Of a stretch of 64,000 nt of DNA, positions 1 to 10,167 are shown piece after piece. The DNA is from Rhyzopertha dominica (Eukaryota; Arthropoda; Insecta; Coleoptera; Bostrichidae), in contig QCXZ01000041.1 in NCBI GenBank assembly GCA_025024175.1, positions 42,465,786 to 42,529,785 of the forward strand. The letters are read 5' to 3'. The translations under genes and the position numbers were made by a program. Below the pieces are notes generated by a model, which was not told where the DNA came from, made no database searches, and worked only from the letters and a program-made list of their open reading frames with translations. Position 1 is the first letter of the stretch. Each line of letters opens with the position of its first letter.

Positions 1-121
1 TACAAACCGACCTCAAGTCAGAAAATTCCATATAACGGCTTTCTTCTTTTTATTGATAAGTATCGTGTAGATGTCGTTGCCAGTATATAATAGTAATTTG
101 ATATATTTTCGTGGCTACAAT

Positions 122-263
122 TGACAAATTTTTGATAAAAAATATTTTTGCTCTTCTGCCACGGTCTNTCATAAAGCAGCGNCAGCGCCTCTGANCGTAA
201 ACCAGGAGACCTGGGTTCGAATCTCGGTGGGAACAAAGATATTTTTTCATCAAAAATTTGTCA
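122..263 (+). repeat. tRNA-derived SINE-like core within inverted flanks
   Basis: A tRNA-like segment occupies about 160-235. It has a good B box (GGTTCGAATC, 214-223), a pairable T arm (CTGGG / CTCGG) and an anticodon-arm-like stretch with GTA at the anticodon position. It is bracketed by inverted arms at 122-149 and 235-263 (TGACAAATTTTTGAT and its complement), so the whole unit could fold back. No 5' acceptor strand pairs with the 3' side and the A box is poor, so this is not a working tRNA gene. A SINE head or a decayed tRNA pseudogene captured in a foldback repeat are the two readings. Confidence 0.5.
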
Positions 264-375
264 GTTGCACCTATGAAAAACATATCAATTTATTCATAAG
301 GTTATGCAAATCCCGCGAAGCGTAGCTTCCAAACAATCTATGTTTATAAACACCAAGTCAAGAAATATCCATATA

Positions 376-1068
376 CAGGGTGGCCCATTAGTGCGTGGAC
401 GGAATATTACGCAATTGTTATTACAGTTTTTTTAAATTCTGCGAGGGCAGCGTGGTAGGGAGTGATTAAGTCTACAAAATAAAAATATTTTTACTCTTCC
501 CTCCAACATATACGGGGGTGGTTCAATACATTCTTATATTTTTTTTAATGGAACACCCTGTATATTATTACATTTTTGGATTCCTCTTTTAATTTTAATG
601 CGACTTAATATAACACATATGGGGTCCAAAATGCACTGTTGTAAAGTTATTTCATGTTTTTCCAAAATTTTGACATTTTGGAAAATTATTATATTTTCAA
701 AACCTTTATAGCTAGAGGTATGCAGTTTTCGCAGGGATGTTACTAATAAAATGCACATCACCTGTAGATATAAAGGATTAATATAAGAATAGTTAGTAGT
801 ACTAAAATTTACTTTAGAAAAGTGATCATATTCAATCCCAGCCAACTCGATTTTTTTAAATAGCACCCTATTTTAGTTTCACCGTAGTTCAATGCGCAAA
901 AAAATTTCGTCTTATATGATATAAAGAAGTATCTATTTATCTCTAATAGTTTTCAAGAAAATTGCATATTTTTAGGTTTAGTTATATTTTAGTCATTCTT
1001 ATAGTAGGCCATGGGAAAAACATTGAATGCGCTTTTGTTAGCTTCAAACTGTCAATGTCTGCTTGATG
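376..1068 (+). repeat. Left terminal inverted repeat of the mariner-like element
   Basis: This arm matches the reverse complement of 2645-3333 along its length, for example TTCAAACTGTCAATG near 1052 against CATTGACAGTTTAAAG near 2655. Its first 185 bp (376-560) are themselves bounded by outward CAGGGTG-type ends, a smaller element-like module. The short plus-strand and minus-strand frames here are not genes. Confidence 0.75.
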
Positions 1069-1254
1069 TCAGTAGTTCTACTACATTTGTATGTGTCTAT
1101 CTTCAATCATTTTTGAGAAAATGATGTGTGTACTGCTTTAGTCATATTAACATTAATATAATATTTAAAATTAAAAAAAAAACAAATAAATATAGACCAC
1201 ATATGAGTATTATGTTTAATTGAAAATTCAAAGACATCGTTAAAAAGCAAAAGC

Positions 1255-1515
1255 AACAAACGTAACCCATAACAAAATAACAAAAGTAGGTGAAAACAAA
1301 ACAAAAAAAATACAGGAAACATAACACACAACAAAACAACACAAAAGTAACAAAAGTATCTGAATACAACAAAGCAACAAAATGCAAGGAACCTAACACA
1401 ACTAAATAACTCAACTCAAAAGTAACAATAGTATGCAAATACATGGAACGTAACAAGTAACAAAATAACACAAAGTAACAATAGTATGTGAAAACAAGAT
1501 AACGAAGAATGTAAT
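1255..1515. repeat. AC/AAC-rich degenerate minisatellite inside the transposon
   Basis: A run of roughly 60-70-bp diverged units built on CAAAAGTAACAAAAGTATGTG and ACATGGAACGTAAC-like words, repeated about four times. It lies between the end of the transposase gene and the left inverted repeat. The long hydrophobic minus-strand frames over it are translations of this low-complexity sequence and should not be called as genes. Confidence 0.55.
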
Positions 1516-1526
1516 GGCACTGCAAC

Positions 1527-2594
1527 CTACAATAAATGTTCAAAATGGCGACCGTTGTGGTGCAAACACATTTCAACTCTACTACGAAATGAGACCGCCA
1601 CCCTAGTTAAGATTTCGGGTGTAATACCCCTGAACGCTGCCCTTACTCTATTTTTCATATCTTCCGCCGTCGTAGGTGGAGTTTGGTAGACAATATTTTT
1701 AATATAGCCCCACAAAAAAAAGTCAATCGGTGTTAGGTCAGGTGACCTTGCTGGCCAATGAACTGGTCCTGCCCTTCCTATCCATTTTTATGGGAATCTG
1801 TTGTTAAGCCACATTGTCACTATTTGGCCATTGTGGGCAGGAGCTCCGTCGTGTTGAAAATACATGTCCCTCACGTAAGCCAAAGGAGCATTTTCCAGCA
1901 AACCAAACAGTTCATTCTCTAGAAAATCTCTATATCGCAAGGAATTTAAGGTACCGTCAGAAAAGTATGGGCCTATTATGTAGCTTCCAATAATTCCAGC
2001 CCATACATTTATAGACCACCTGTGTTGGTTATGGTTCATTCGTAGATGGTGCGGGTTTTCATCGGAGTAGTAATGATAGTTGTGGCAATTAACAAATCCA
2101 TTTCTGTGAAACGTAGATTCGTCCGTAAAAAGCACATTTCTTAAAAATTCTTGATCGTCATTGATTTTTTCTAACATTAGGGTACAGAAGTTAGTCCTGC
2201 TTTGAAAATCGCCTTCGTCCAACTCTGGATGCAGTTGTAACCGGTAAGGATGGAAATTATTTTTGTTCAAGATGCGCTGTACTGAAGTGCGGCATATTCC
2301 CAAATTTCGGGTTAGTTGCCTACAACTTATATGCGGGTCTTCTACGACGGCAGCCATGACGTTAAATTCATTTTCTTCAGTTAAAGAATTTTTTGCCCTA
2401 TCATGCTTATTATACACCACAGATCCTGTCTGCAAAAACCTATTCAAAACTTTTCTGAATGTCTCTTCTCTCGGTTTTCTTTCCCTCTCAGGAAACCGTG
2501 CAGCGTAAACTCTACTTGCCAATAAGGGATTTTTATCAGACTCTCCCAGGATGAACACCATGTCAACTAATTCATTTTGAGAATAATGAGTCAT
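1527..2594 (-). pseudogene. Mariner-like transposase, one in-frame stop
   Basis: A 355-codon minus-strand frame runs from ATG at 2594 to the stop at 1527 and is broken only by one TAA at about codon 269 (near 1785-1787). The N-terminal part (residues 1-130) reads as paired helix-turn-helix DNA-binding domains. The catalytic core follows, with the first Asp in LFTDEST, the second in YFQHDGAPAH and the third in RSPDLTPIDFF. About 36 residues separate the last two, counting the stop as one. The protein would cut and paste the surrounding element at TA sites in the nucleus. The reading frame is preserved across the stop, so this is a recent single-base lesion. The related frame at 4257-5040 shares the PARSPDLTP.DFFLWGY block. 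Confidence 0.8.
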
Positions 2595-2644
2595 TTTTAA
2601 AAACTAGGTACACTAAACTAAACACGTAGATAAATCACTAATAA

Positions 2645-3333
2645 CACTAAGCAAACATTGACAGTTTAAAGCTGATAAAAGTGCATTCATTGTTTTCGCC
2701 ATAGCCTACTATAAAAGGACTAAAATAAAACTAAACCTAAAAATATGCAATTTTCTTAAAAACTATGAGAGATAAATACATACATCTTTATATCATATAA
2801 GAGGAAATTAATTTGCGCATTGAACTACGGTGAAAGTAAAATAGGATGCTATTTAAAAAAATCGAGTTGGCTGGGATTGAATATGATCAATTTTCTGAAG
2901 TAAATTTTAGTACTACTAACTATTCTTATACCAATTCTTTATATCTACAGGTGATGTGCATTTTATTAGTAACATCCCTGCGAAAACTACATACCTCTAA
3001 CTATAAAGGTTTTTAAAATATAATAATTTTCCAAAACGTCAAAATTTTGGAAAAAATGAAATAACTTTACAACAGTGTATTTTAGACCCCATATATGTTA
3101 TATTAAGTACCATTAAAATTAAAAGAGGAATCCAAAAATGTAATAATATACAGGGTGTTCCATTAAAAAAAATATAAGANTGNATTGAACCACCCCCGTA
3201 TATGTTGGGTGAAGAGTAAAAATATTTTTATTTTGTAGACTTAATCACTCCCTACTACGCTGCACTCGCAGAATTTTAAAAGCTGTAATAACAATTGCAT
3301 AATATTCCGTCCACGCACTAATGGGCCACCCTG
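2645..3333 (-). repeat. Right terminal inverted repeat of the mariner-like element
   Basis: Inverted copy of 376-1068. The outermost 183 bp (3151-3333) again have CAGGGTGTTCC at the inner end and CCACCCTG at the outer end, next to TA on both sides, mirroring the left arm. Confidence 0.75.
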
Positions 3334-4025
3334 TATATTAAGAAATACCCAAAACACTGTACTAACTAATTTTAAAGCGTCTTTATATATTTCTATAGCA
3401 CTGTATATGTAAAAGTTACTCACGAACCTATCCAGAAATACTGCAGCTTTCGTAAATCCTCTTTGAACCGCTTCCAAAACTCCACCGCAGCGTCTATGTA
3501 TGACAGAACCCGAACTGAATTCTCGCGAGATAATATTTTGCCTTTATCGTACAAAGACCAAGTAAAGAGAGCCATAAACGGCGAGAGACGTTGTAAGAAG
3601 CTTGTATATAAGTAGATAATACAATTCTTTATCATTCTCTCCTGAAAGCCGGCATACGTACTACGTTGGACGTCCTTAAACTGCAATATTAAAGATCGCG
3701 CGCTTACGCCCAGGCGACACAAGTTTCGGTCTGAAAATTGCACTTTTCGCTTATAAATTATACGAACGTGTCGGATGATGTCAAGAGTCCCTGGATGCCG
3801 GCAATACGGCTCCCGGATGTGCGAAACTTAAATAATAGCTCACGCTGAACCGCTCTCTCAATTACTGCTATTTCCTTCTATTTTTGTTGTCGAGCAGTTG
3901 CGATACATTTCGTGAAATTTCTAAAGAATATGAGGTAATTGTGTTCAAAAGGCATAAATAACACAACAACAGTAACGAGGCTATATCCACATTTTATTTA
4001 TTAGTGGTTCAAAACATGAAACGAA
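3334..4025. other. Unassigned; GC-richer block at 3420-3850
   Basis: No known family was recognised. A 107-codon minus-strand frame (3420-3743) has no recognisable domain, signal peptide or membrane segment. The block is noticeably less AT-rich than its surroundings. It may be host single-copy DNA; coding status is doubtful. Confidence 0.3.
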
Positions 4026-4034
4026 GGTTCGCTT

Positions 4035-4066
4035 TTGATGATGCCTATTCTACTGGCGAAACGTAC
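4035..4066 (+). other. Hammerhead-like core remnant
   Basis: TTGATGA, then GCC...GGC, then GAAACGTA, in the order of a hammerhead core (CUGANGA, stem II, GAAA, short stem III). The first core base is changed (C to T) and one base is unpaired before stem II, so activity is not expected. Similar cores mark Penelope-like elements and retrozymes. Confidence 0.25.
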
Positions 4067-4125
4067 TACTTTAAGACTAAAGTGATTTAATTTTGTTTAA
4101 TTTTATGATAATATTTTGTCGGATA

Positions 4126-4243
4126 GATCGCTGTCTCTTGAAAACACTGACAAAAAGTTAATAGTCTGACGTTCGGATTACACCTGTAATCTTTGTCAAA
4201 GACGAAGAACCTCAAAATTTGCCTGACACAAGTTCAAACAAAC
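4126..4243 (-). repeat. Partial copy of a 150-bp palindromic-ended repeat
   Basis: In reverse complement this matches most of 25,645-25,793: it shares GATCGCTGTCTCTT, CACTGACAAAAAGTTA, ACCTGTAATCTTTGTCAAAG and CTGACACAAGTTCAAAC-type words. The far terminal repeat is missing, so this is a truncated copy. It abuts the decayed transposase downstream. Confidence 0.6.
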
Positions 4244-4254
4244 GAGGTTGCTAC

Positions 4255-5512
4255 GAGCAAAGAAAGTATATTAGCAGAAGATCTGTTCAAAAAATTTTTA
4301 AAAAAGAAAGGTTTAATCTATACAAAATTCACTTATTACAAGAACTGAGCCAAGATGATTTCGAGCGAAGTTTGCGAAACTGCTATGAACGTAGATAGAT
4401 GAAGATAGATACATTTTAAAATTGATTATGTTTCCTGTGGAAGCGACTTTTTGCCTCAATGGTAATGTGAATAGACATAATTGCAGATATTGGTCGGACA
4501 CAAATCCACATTTTATGGAACCAGTCCATACACAACCCCCTCAGAAAGTTAATATTTGTGGTATTATCGGTGAGCACATTATTAGACCTTTTTTCATCGA
4601 TGGAAATTTGAATGCGGTTAAGTATATACAGCTCTTGAGCGAACACATTATACCAGAACCTATTCGCCTGTCCCCTTATCGTGAAAAAGCTGCGCCGCCC
4701 TTCTGAACAGATATGGTTTCAGCAAGATAGTGCACTGTCCCAGCAGTCAGAGTTAGATTTGAATGCAATATTTCCAGACAGATGGATTGGTAGGCGCGGA
4801 GCGATAGAATAACCAGCACGTTCCCCTGATCTGACGCCGCTTGACTTTTTCCTGTGGGGGTATCTGAAAAATCGTATTTATGCTGATCGGCCACATAATG
4901 CAAAAGATTTAAAAGGACGAATCAGGGCAGAAATTCAGAACTTACCTCCAAATATACTACAAACAACATTAGAAAACTTTTACTTAAGGCAGCATTACTG
5001 CCCGGAAGTAAATGGTGAACATTTTGAACTTCTTCTGTAATGTAAATCTGAAAAATACTGCATTCCTCATGGAATCGTATTTTTCTTTTTTACTTTTTGG
5101 GTACCAGATATAATAAATTGATCAAACTAGACGAAAGTAATTACCAGTCAAGGAAAAATGGTAAAACCTAGCTGTTTTGTCCATTTTAGCGATAAAGAAA
5201 ATTATTTCATTCTTTTCGTTCTTTGTCAGACTCAATTATTGTATTTACACTTTTCTCAATTCAGAAGCAATAAATTGTACAAGTGTGATACATTTTTGAA
5301 ATCAGGAAAAATATCATTTTCAATGATGTGTCTTTTGACCCCCCCTTCTCATTTAAAAAATTCAACTTGCGCCCATATCTCGGAAACGAAAGCTGACATG
5401 AGTTGAAAAAATTGCAGAAAATGCATTTTAATTACCCATAGGCCCATACACAATTTCAGAAAAATCGGCCGAACGAAATATCCTGCTGGTTCCATACTTT
5501 GTAGCGACCCTG
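4255..5512 (+). mobile_element. Decayed second mariner-like element, left end missing
   Basis: The right end is a TIR-like GCGACCCTG next to TATA at 5508-5514. A plus-strand transposase relic lies inside. No matching left end (CAGGGTCGC) was found, so the element seems to have been cut off near 4250, where another repeat abuts. The 3' segment 5045-5512 is untranslated and holds nothing else recognised. Confidence 0.55.
4257..5040 (+). pseudogene. Mariner-like transposase relic
   Basis: The plus-strand reading gives a helix-turn-helix remnant (RSVQKIFKKERF, YKIHLLQELS), then ATFCLNGNVNRHNCRYWSD, then FQQDSA, then PARSPDLTPLDFFLWGY and a C-terminal EHFELLL before TAA near 5040. It is spread over at least three frames, with stops at about 4400, 4706 and 4810. 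In the first catalytic block the usual F-D-E reads F-P-V-E, so the first Asp is lost. The second and third Asp are still present. Same broad family as the 1527-2594 gene, but much older. Confidence 0.6.
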
Positions 5513-6630
5513 TATATGTACTATAAGTAAGTATACTTACTTTCGCAAAATTTACTTTAAGTTGTAAACGAAAAAACATATCATTATTGGTCTGTTAAGC
5601 AAAGCAAACTAAATAATCCACTTAGCTAACTAACCCACTAAATACAATTGAAGCTAAACTTAAACCTACATATAAGACAAAAACAAAACAAAAATGAAAT
5701 ATAACTCACCGCCATTATGAATGTGCCTTCTGATGCAAACTATCCTGTAACAAAGAAAACAGCTTTAACTATTCTTATACTGTTTAACGTTGAGAAATAA
5801 ACATTGGTGGAATAGTTAACGAGCACAAGTTATCTATCATGCGAATGGATCTCAAACCCTTTAGCATTTGCATTCGAATGTAAGTAATAAGTAATTTAGT
5901 GGCTGATCGATTATTGATCGAGCAGCAAATTAGTGTCAGTGACCCAAGCTCAAATATAAAATATTGAAAGGATATTTTCCAGAACATTTACCTTTAATGC
6001 ATGTCCAAGTAAATGTAGATATATTAAAGTTCTCTTTCAGCTGTCAAAAATAATAACAGATTTTAATATTCTGTTTGCATGGGAGGTCTTTATTAATAAT
6101 CAAAATGTAGATAAAGGAATATGCATGAACCTACTATATACAAATCACCTATTATAACCCTATTAAAAATTTAGTACGTTTAAAAAAAAGCTACTAGCTT
6201 CATTTAATTGTGGTCGAAACTTAAGAGGAGAATTGGAGGAAATATATCCTGATTACTGTTGCAAACCACTTCCGTCAAACAGCACGACTGGATTCGCATC
6301 TAAATTTTAGCTTATAAAATTAACGATTATTATTACTATTATTACATTTAGCTTTATGGCATTTACTTAGCCCAGATGTCCTGGATATCAAATATTGATG
6401 GCATCTACGATGGGACTCCTAAAAGTTTTCGAACACTCCGGACAATTGTAAGAATTAGGAACGTGCATCAATATAAAAGGTCAGCAGTCTGCCGTATTAC
6501 GCTATATTATATTATATTACGCTATTGCTGCGGTACGTCAAGATCCCCGATCCAAACCAACCTACTTAGTTGTCATAATGTGCGTAAGGGAGTTCAGCGT
6601 TTGGTGTAATTTTTTAGTGTTAAAGAGTAT
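5513..6630. other. No gene or repeat recognised
   Basis: AT-rich DNA with short random frames only. A minus-strand frame at 5784-5987 and a plus-strand frame at 6376-6609 have no family features. Confidence 0.4.
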
Positions 6631-6635
6631 TTTAA

Positions 6636-7290
6636 AGTGTTACTGTGTATTTTTGAGTAGCTTACACTACTTCGCTTTACTTAGCAAGTATTACAAACCG
6701 AAATTACATTTAGATACAATGTATTGTTGAAAAGCTGGACATACACTAAGTACGTGTGTGGAGCATTACAATTTACCAGTTTTGCCAGAAAATGGTAATG
6801 GGTTGGTTCCCTGGATGTTTCCGTTATAATGAGAGAGAAACGTGTAATATTTACAGCACTTCTTTTAGGTTGTTTTTAAACAATAGATTGCAACTAAATC
6901 TAATTTTGGGTTATAATACTAAATTATACGAAGGAACGTAAACCACTAAAAATACACAGTAACACTCAATGTTCAGAGCAAAATTATAGTATAATGCAAT
7001 ATTTAGAAGTGTTACTATGCTTATTTGAGTAGCTTACACTCCTTCGCATTGCTTCGCAAGTATTACAAACCGAAATTACATTAAGTTGCAATCTATTGTT
7101 GAAAGACAATCTAAAATAAGTGCTTAAAATTTATACGTTTCTCTCTCATTATAACAAAAACATCCAGGGACCTAGCACGTTAACATCTTCTGGTACAACA
7201 TATAAATTGTAATCCTCTACACAGGCACTTATTGTAGGTTAAGCTTTTCGGCAGTACCTACATTGTAACTAAATGTAATTTACGTTTACA
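6636..7290. repeat. Foldback-type repeat with inverted and direct copies
   Basis: Segment 6680-6860 is inverted relative to 7125-7290: ATAATGAGAGAGAAACGT at 6827-6844 against ACGTTTCTCTCTCATTATAA at 7136, and CATCTTCTGG..AAATTGTAAT against the complement of 6760-6800. In addition, 6636-6735 (GAGTAGCTTACACT, AAGTATTACAAACCGAAATTACATT) recurs directly at 7005-7104. No open reading frame of note. It is probably a non-autonomous DNA element or the product of nested rearrangement; ends and target duplication are not clear. Confidence 0.5.
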
Positions 7291-8279
7291 AATGCGCTTA
7301 AAGAGAACGAAAATATAAATTTTTATTTATGAATGAATAATACTAGTTTAAATAACCTAACTACCTATCCATCAGGTGACTTTCTTAATTTTTCTTAGTC
7401 ATCATATTCTTTTCGACTGCACACTCAAAGTTTATATTATTTATCATTCTTCTATTCGAATTTTACTTGGTCCGTATATTTCTGGAAACAACTGTTTGGA
7501 TGATGTATCAAACAAAAAAACCGCCCTTGATCGTAATAAATTAAATTTTAAGTTAAAGAATTTCAGGCGTTATAATGTGTATACTAAACTCTATTCAATT
7601 ATCAGGTATATCTACAATAAAAGATTTTTGAAACCTGCTCTCAGGGATTATTTCTAAATAATTTTGTCTGGTTTAAGATTTTTTTAAATGCGAAAGGTAA
7701 TTGAATTGCACCTGGTTTTATTAGTGTTTGCTTCGATTTTCAGAAAATATATCCTCACTAGGTATACCCCAGCTGCAATAACTAGCTTTTAATCAACAAT
7801 TTTATTATAAGCTCTCAACATGTTTAATTTTGTCTAATAGAATTAGGCCCAGTGGTTCATATTTCGAGAACGTGTGGAGCTATATACTCCACAGTTTTGA
7901 CAGCAGATGTCCGTTTTCCATTGTACAACTTGCAGCCACAGAGCAAAAAAAATACAGCACATTCTTCTAATGTTAAGCTTGGGAAAATGGGAAACATACA
8001 CGTAAGCACTGATTTCGCGCTCCAAATCTGTCGCCCGTCACCGTTATGACGTCACTGCCACGAACAGCAATAACGGGCAATGTTCATGGTCTAAACTTGT
8101 TTAATAGACCATTCTGCCAACCTACGTCGTAGTTCGTAAAGTCACCGCTAGCCGACTCATTACCAATTTTCACCAAATTAGTATACAAGGCACTAAAACA
8201 AGTATTACGTACTGGATGTCCTTAGTTCTACGTCACAATTTTACGTAATTTACACCACAGTATGGTGTGTTCTGGGATT
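7291..8279. other. Unassigned stretch
   Basis: Contains a 93-codon plus-strand frame (7376-7657), rich in Ile, Tyr and basic residues, with no recognised domain. At 7850-8050, overlapping frames on both strands suggest chance open frames. Nothing is supported as a gene. Confidence 0.3.
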
Positions 8280-8700
8280 CCCCCTGGAGCTAAGGAGCAC
8301 CAGAAAGCGACATCCTTTCTTTCTTACCCTCGAGCTTTTCGCTTTTCTCAGCTGATAATTACTCCGCGCGAAATTCCCTGCCGCTCGCTGGTAAACAGAC
8401 AAATCAGCTAATTAGGTTCCAAAGATGTTCGCGACGACAGGGCCACCGGATATTCCCGCTGTCATTATTAGGATGCAGTCGCACAAGACGCGGATGCAAT
8501 TTTCCCCTTCAATTACGCGAGAGCACGTAGACGGCGATATACCCGGAGGGAAAGGCTGCATCAGGTAGGCCACTATTGGCATTTTAAAGCACACTTCTGC
8601 CGGCTTTAAAAGCCTCGCCATTCGTAAAATTAAGTTAATCGGCGACATTTAAGGGCATTCCCGGAATTTACGGGTAAAGCTCTTGTACACGCAAGAAAGC
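8280..8700. other. GC-richer non-repetitive block, possible host regulatory DNA
   Basis: Clearly less AT-rich than its flanks, with homeodomain-like TAAT/ATTA words (CAGCTAATTAGG near 8403, AAGTTAATCGG near 8631) and no coding or transposon signal. Open frames on the minus strand (8412-8648, 8649-8831) show no family features. A conserved non-coding element is an inference only. Confidence 0.25.
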
Positions 8701-9962
8701 ACAGGGCGAGGCGTGAAATCGAATAAGTCAGCATTGGCAAAGCCAGAAATTAAATAAATCAGTTCAAATATTAAGCGGCCTGGAGTGACACAGTATTTAC
8801 CATATATCGAGCCCAATATTTCGTGAAACAAATCTTACAGTAAGATAACCACTCGTAGTAACTTCCTCTACTGATCATCTGGCCTTAGTATATCAATATT
8901 GTTTACTTTAATTTATTAGATATAAAAATCAAGAGGAAAACAAATATCCAAACCTATATAAAATGTCATATATAAATAAACAAGAAGGTATCCAACAAAT
9001 CTAGATCCGCCGCTAAAGACAACAGTATGGACTTCCTAGTTCTAATTCCACCATACTTGTTCTTTACACAATTCCACTAGGTTATAGTTCTTCGCAAACA
9101 CTGTATCTCTCACTCTTCGTATTCGCCTTTGTGGAACCAAGTACAACAACTACCGTGTTTAGATATGTTCGTTACAATAGCAACATCTCTTAAAGTTACA
9201 CCGGTTTCTCGCAGACCCACTATTCACCCTCTATCAAACTTGCTAAGTTCACCAAAATTTCATATCTTCTCACTTTCACTATGGACATAATTACAAATCA
9301 AAGGTTTTATAAATGCCACTATAGCCAGGTAGAAAGCCTAAGTTTTGCCTATTTTGTTTTGAACATAACACAAATTCGAGGCACCAATAAGGCTGAAGAG
9401 CTTGTAAACACAAACATGTGCACCTAACATGTTTTCCAGTAAAACTAATACTTACAGGTTTTCTATAAAGTATTCATGCATCCAGGGCGTTTAGAATTTA
9501 TCGATTAAATCAATTTGCCGCCTCTCGGGAAAGTGAACATAACTATTGCTTTGAAGTATACTTGTCATCTGTAGATTTTTTAATTATTTGATATATTTTA
9601 ATGCGAGAAAACGCATTCAGCATTCGTACAACTTTTAGGTTTATACTATGGTGGACACAAAGATGTTAAAAAAGTAGAACCGTAAATTGTTGGAAAATCT
9701 AAATAAAGCCATCAATTTGGTAACTGTAATTTGATATGCAACCTTCAGTACTATCGCCATGCTTATTGTAGCTTGGCAGCAGTTACAAAAAGGCGGCACA
9801 AAGAATTCAGAAATCAACGCCGCCCGCGTTGCATGAACCATTTATAGAAAACCTCTGTCACCATGTGCTCTTATGTCTATCAATCGGACCATGGAAACGC
9901 TATTAAATCGAGCCAAATGGTCTGAGTTATAAGCTAAAAGTTTTAGGATTTTTTTAAGTAAA
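8701..9962. other. No gene or repeat recognised
   Basis: AT-rich sequence with short frames only; nothing supported. Confidence 0.35.
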
Positions 9963-10131
9963 TGTTGTGTCGTATGTCGTTAAACAGAGTAGTAATACAG
10001 TAGTAGTAGTATTAAGTGGTAATACAGTTTGTGTTTTGGGCACTGTTTAATTTTGACACTGATTGAAATAAATAAAGAACTTCTAGAAATTAATCCGCTA
10101 TTCTGATAAACCTTCAAATACATATACAACA
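9963..10131 (+). mobile_element. 5' LTR of a Ty3/Gypsy (Mag-like) retrotransposon
   Basis: A 169-bp segment beginning TGTTG and ending CAACA, directly followed by a primer-binding-site sequence and a gag relic. It contains an AATAAA signal near 10,069. No second LTR was found downstream, so only the left end of the element remains. Confidence 0.6.
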
Positions 10132-10133
10132 AT

Positions 10134-10153
10134 TGGCGCCGTTGACCAGGACC
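10134..10153 (+). promoter_or_regulatory. Retrotransposon primer binding site
   Basis: TGGCGCCGTTGACCAGGACC starts two bases after the LTR end CAACA. This is the standard place and form (TGGCGCC...) of a Ty3/Gypsy tRNA primer binding site. The tRNA used was not assigned. Confidence 0.65.
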
Positions 10154-10167
10154 TACATTTTTTAAAT

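Larger units (their letters stand above)
376..3333 (-). mobile_element. Long-TIR mariner-like (Tc1/mariner superfamily) DNA transposon
   Basis: A 2,958-bp element with termini CAGGGTGGCCC / GGGCCACCCTG, flanked on both sides by TA, the usual target of Tc1/mariner elements. The terminal inverted repeats are unusually long, about 690 bp (376-1068 and 2645-3333). Between them lie one minus-strand transposase gene and a short AC-rich minisatellite. The arms differ by scattered substitutions only and the transposase has a single stop, so the copy is fairly young. A few N bases fall inside the right arm. Confidence 0.8.

Noticed and set aside
160..235. Functional tRNA-Tyr gene
   Set aside because: The T arm and B box are good, but no 5' acceptor strand pairs and the D arm/A box is degenerate.
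1255..1515. CRISPR array
   Set aside because: Units are diverged, without uniform spacers, and lie inside a eukaryotic transposon.
1107..1576. Hydrophobic minus-strand protein of up to 144 residues
   Set aside because: It is a translation of an AC-rich minisatellite and the inverted repeat; composition, not homology, makes it look like a membrane protein.
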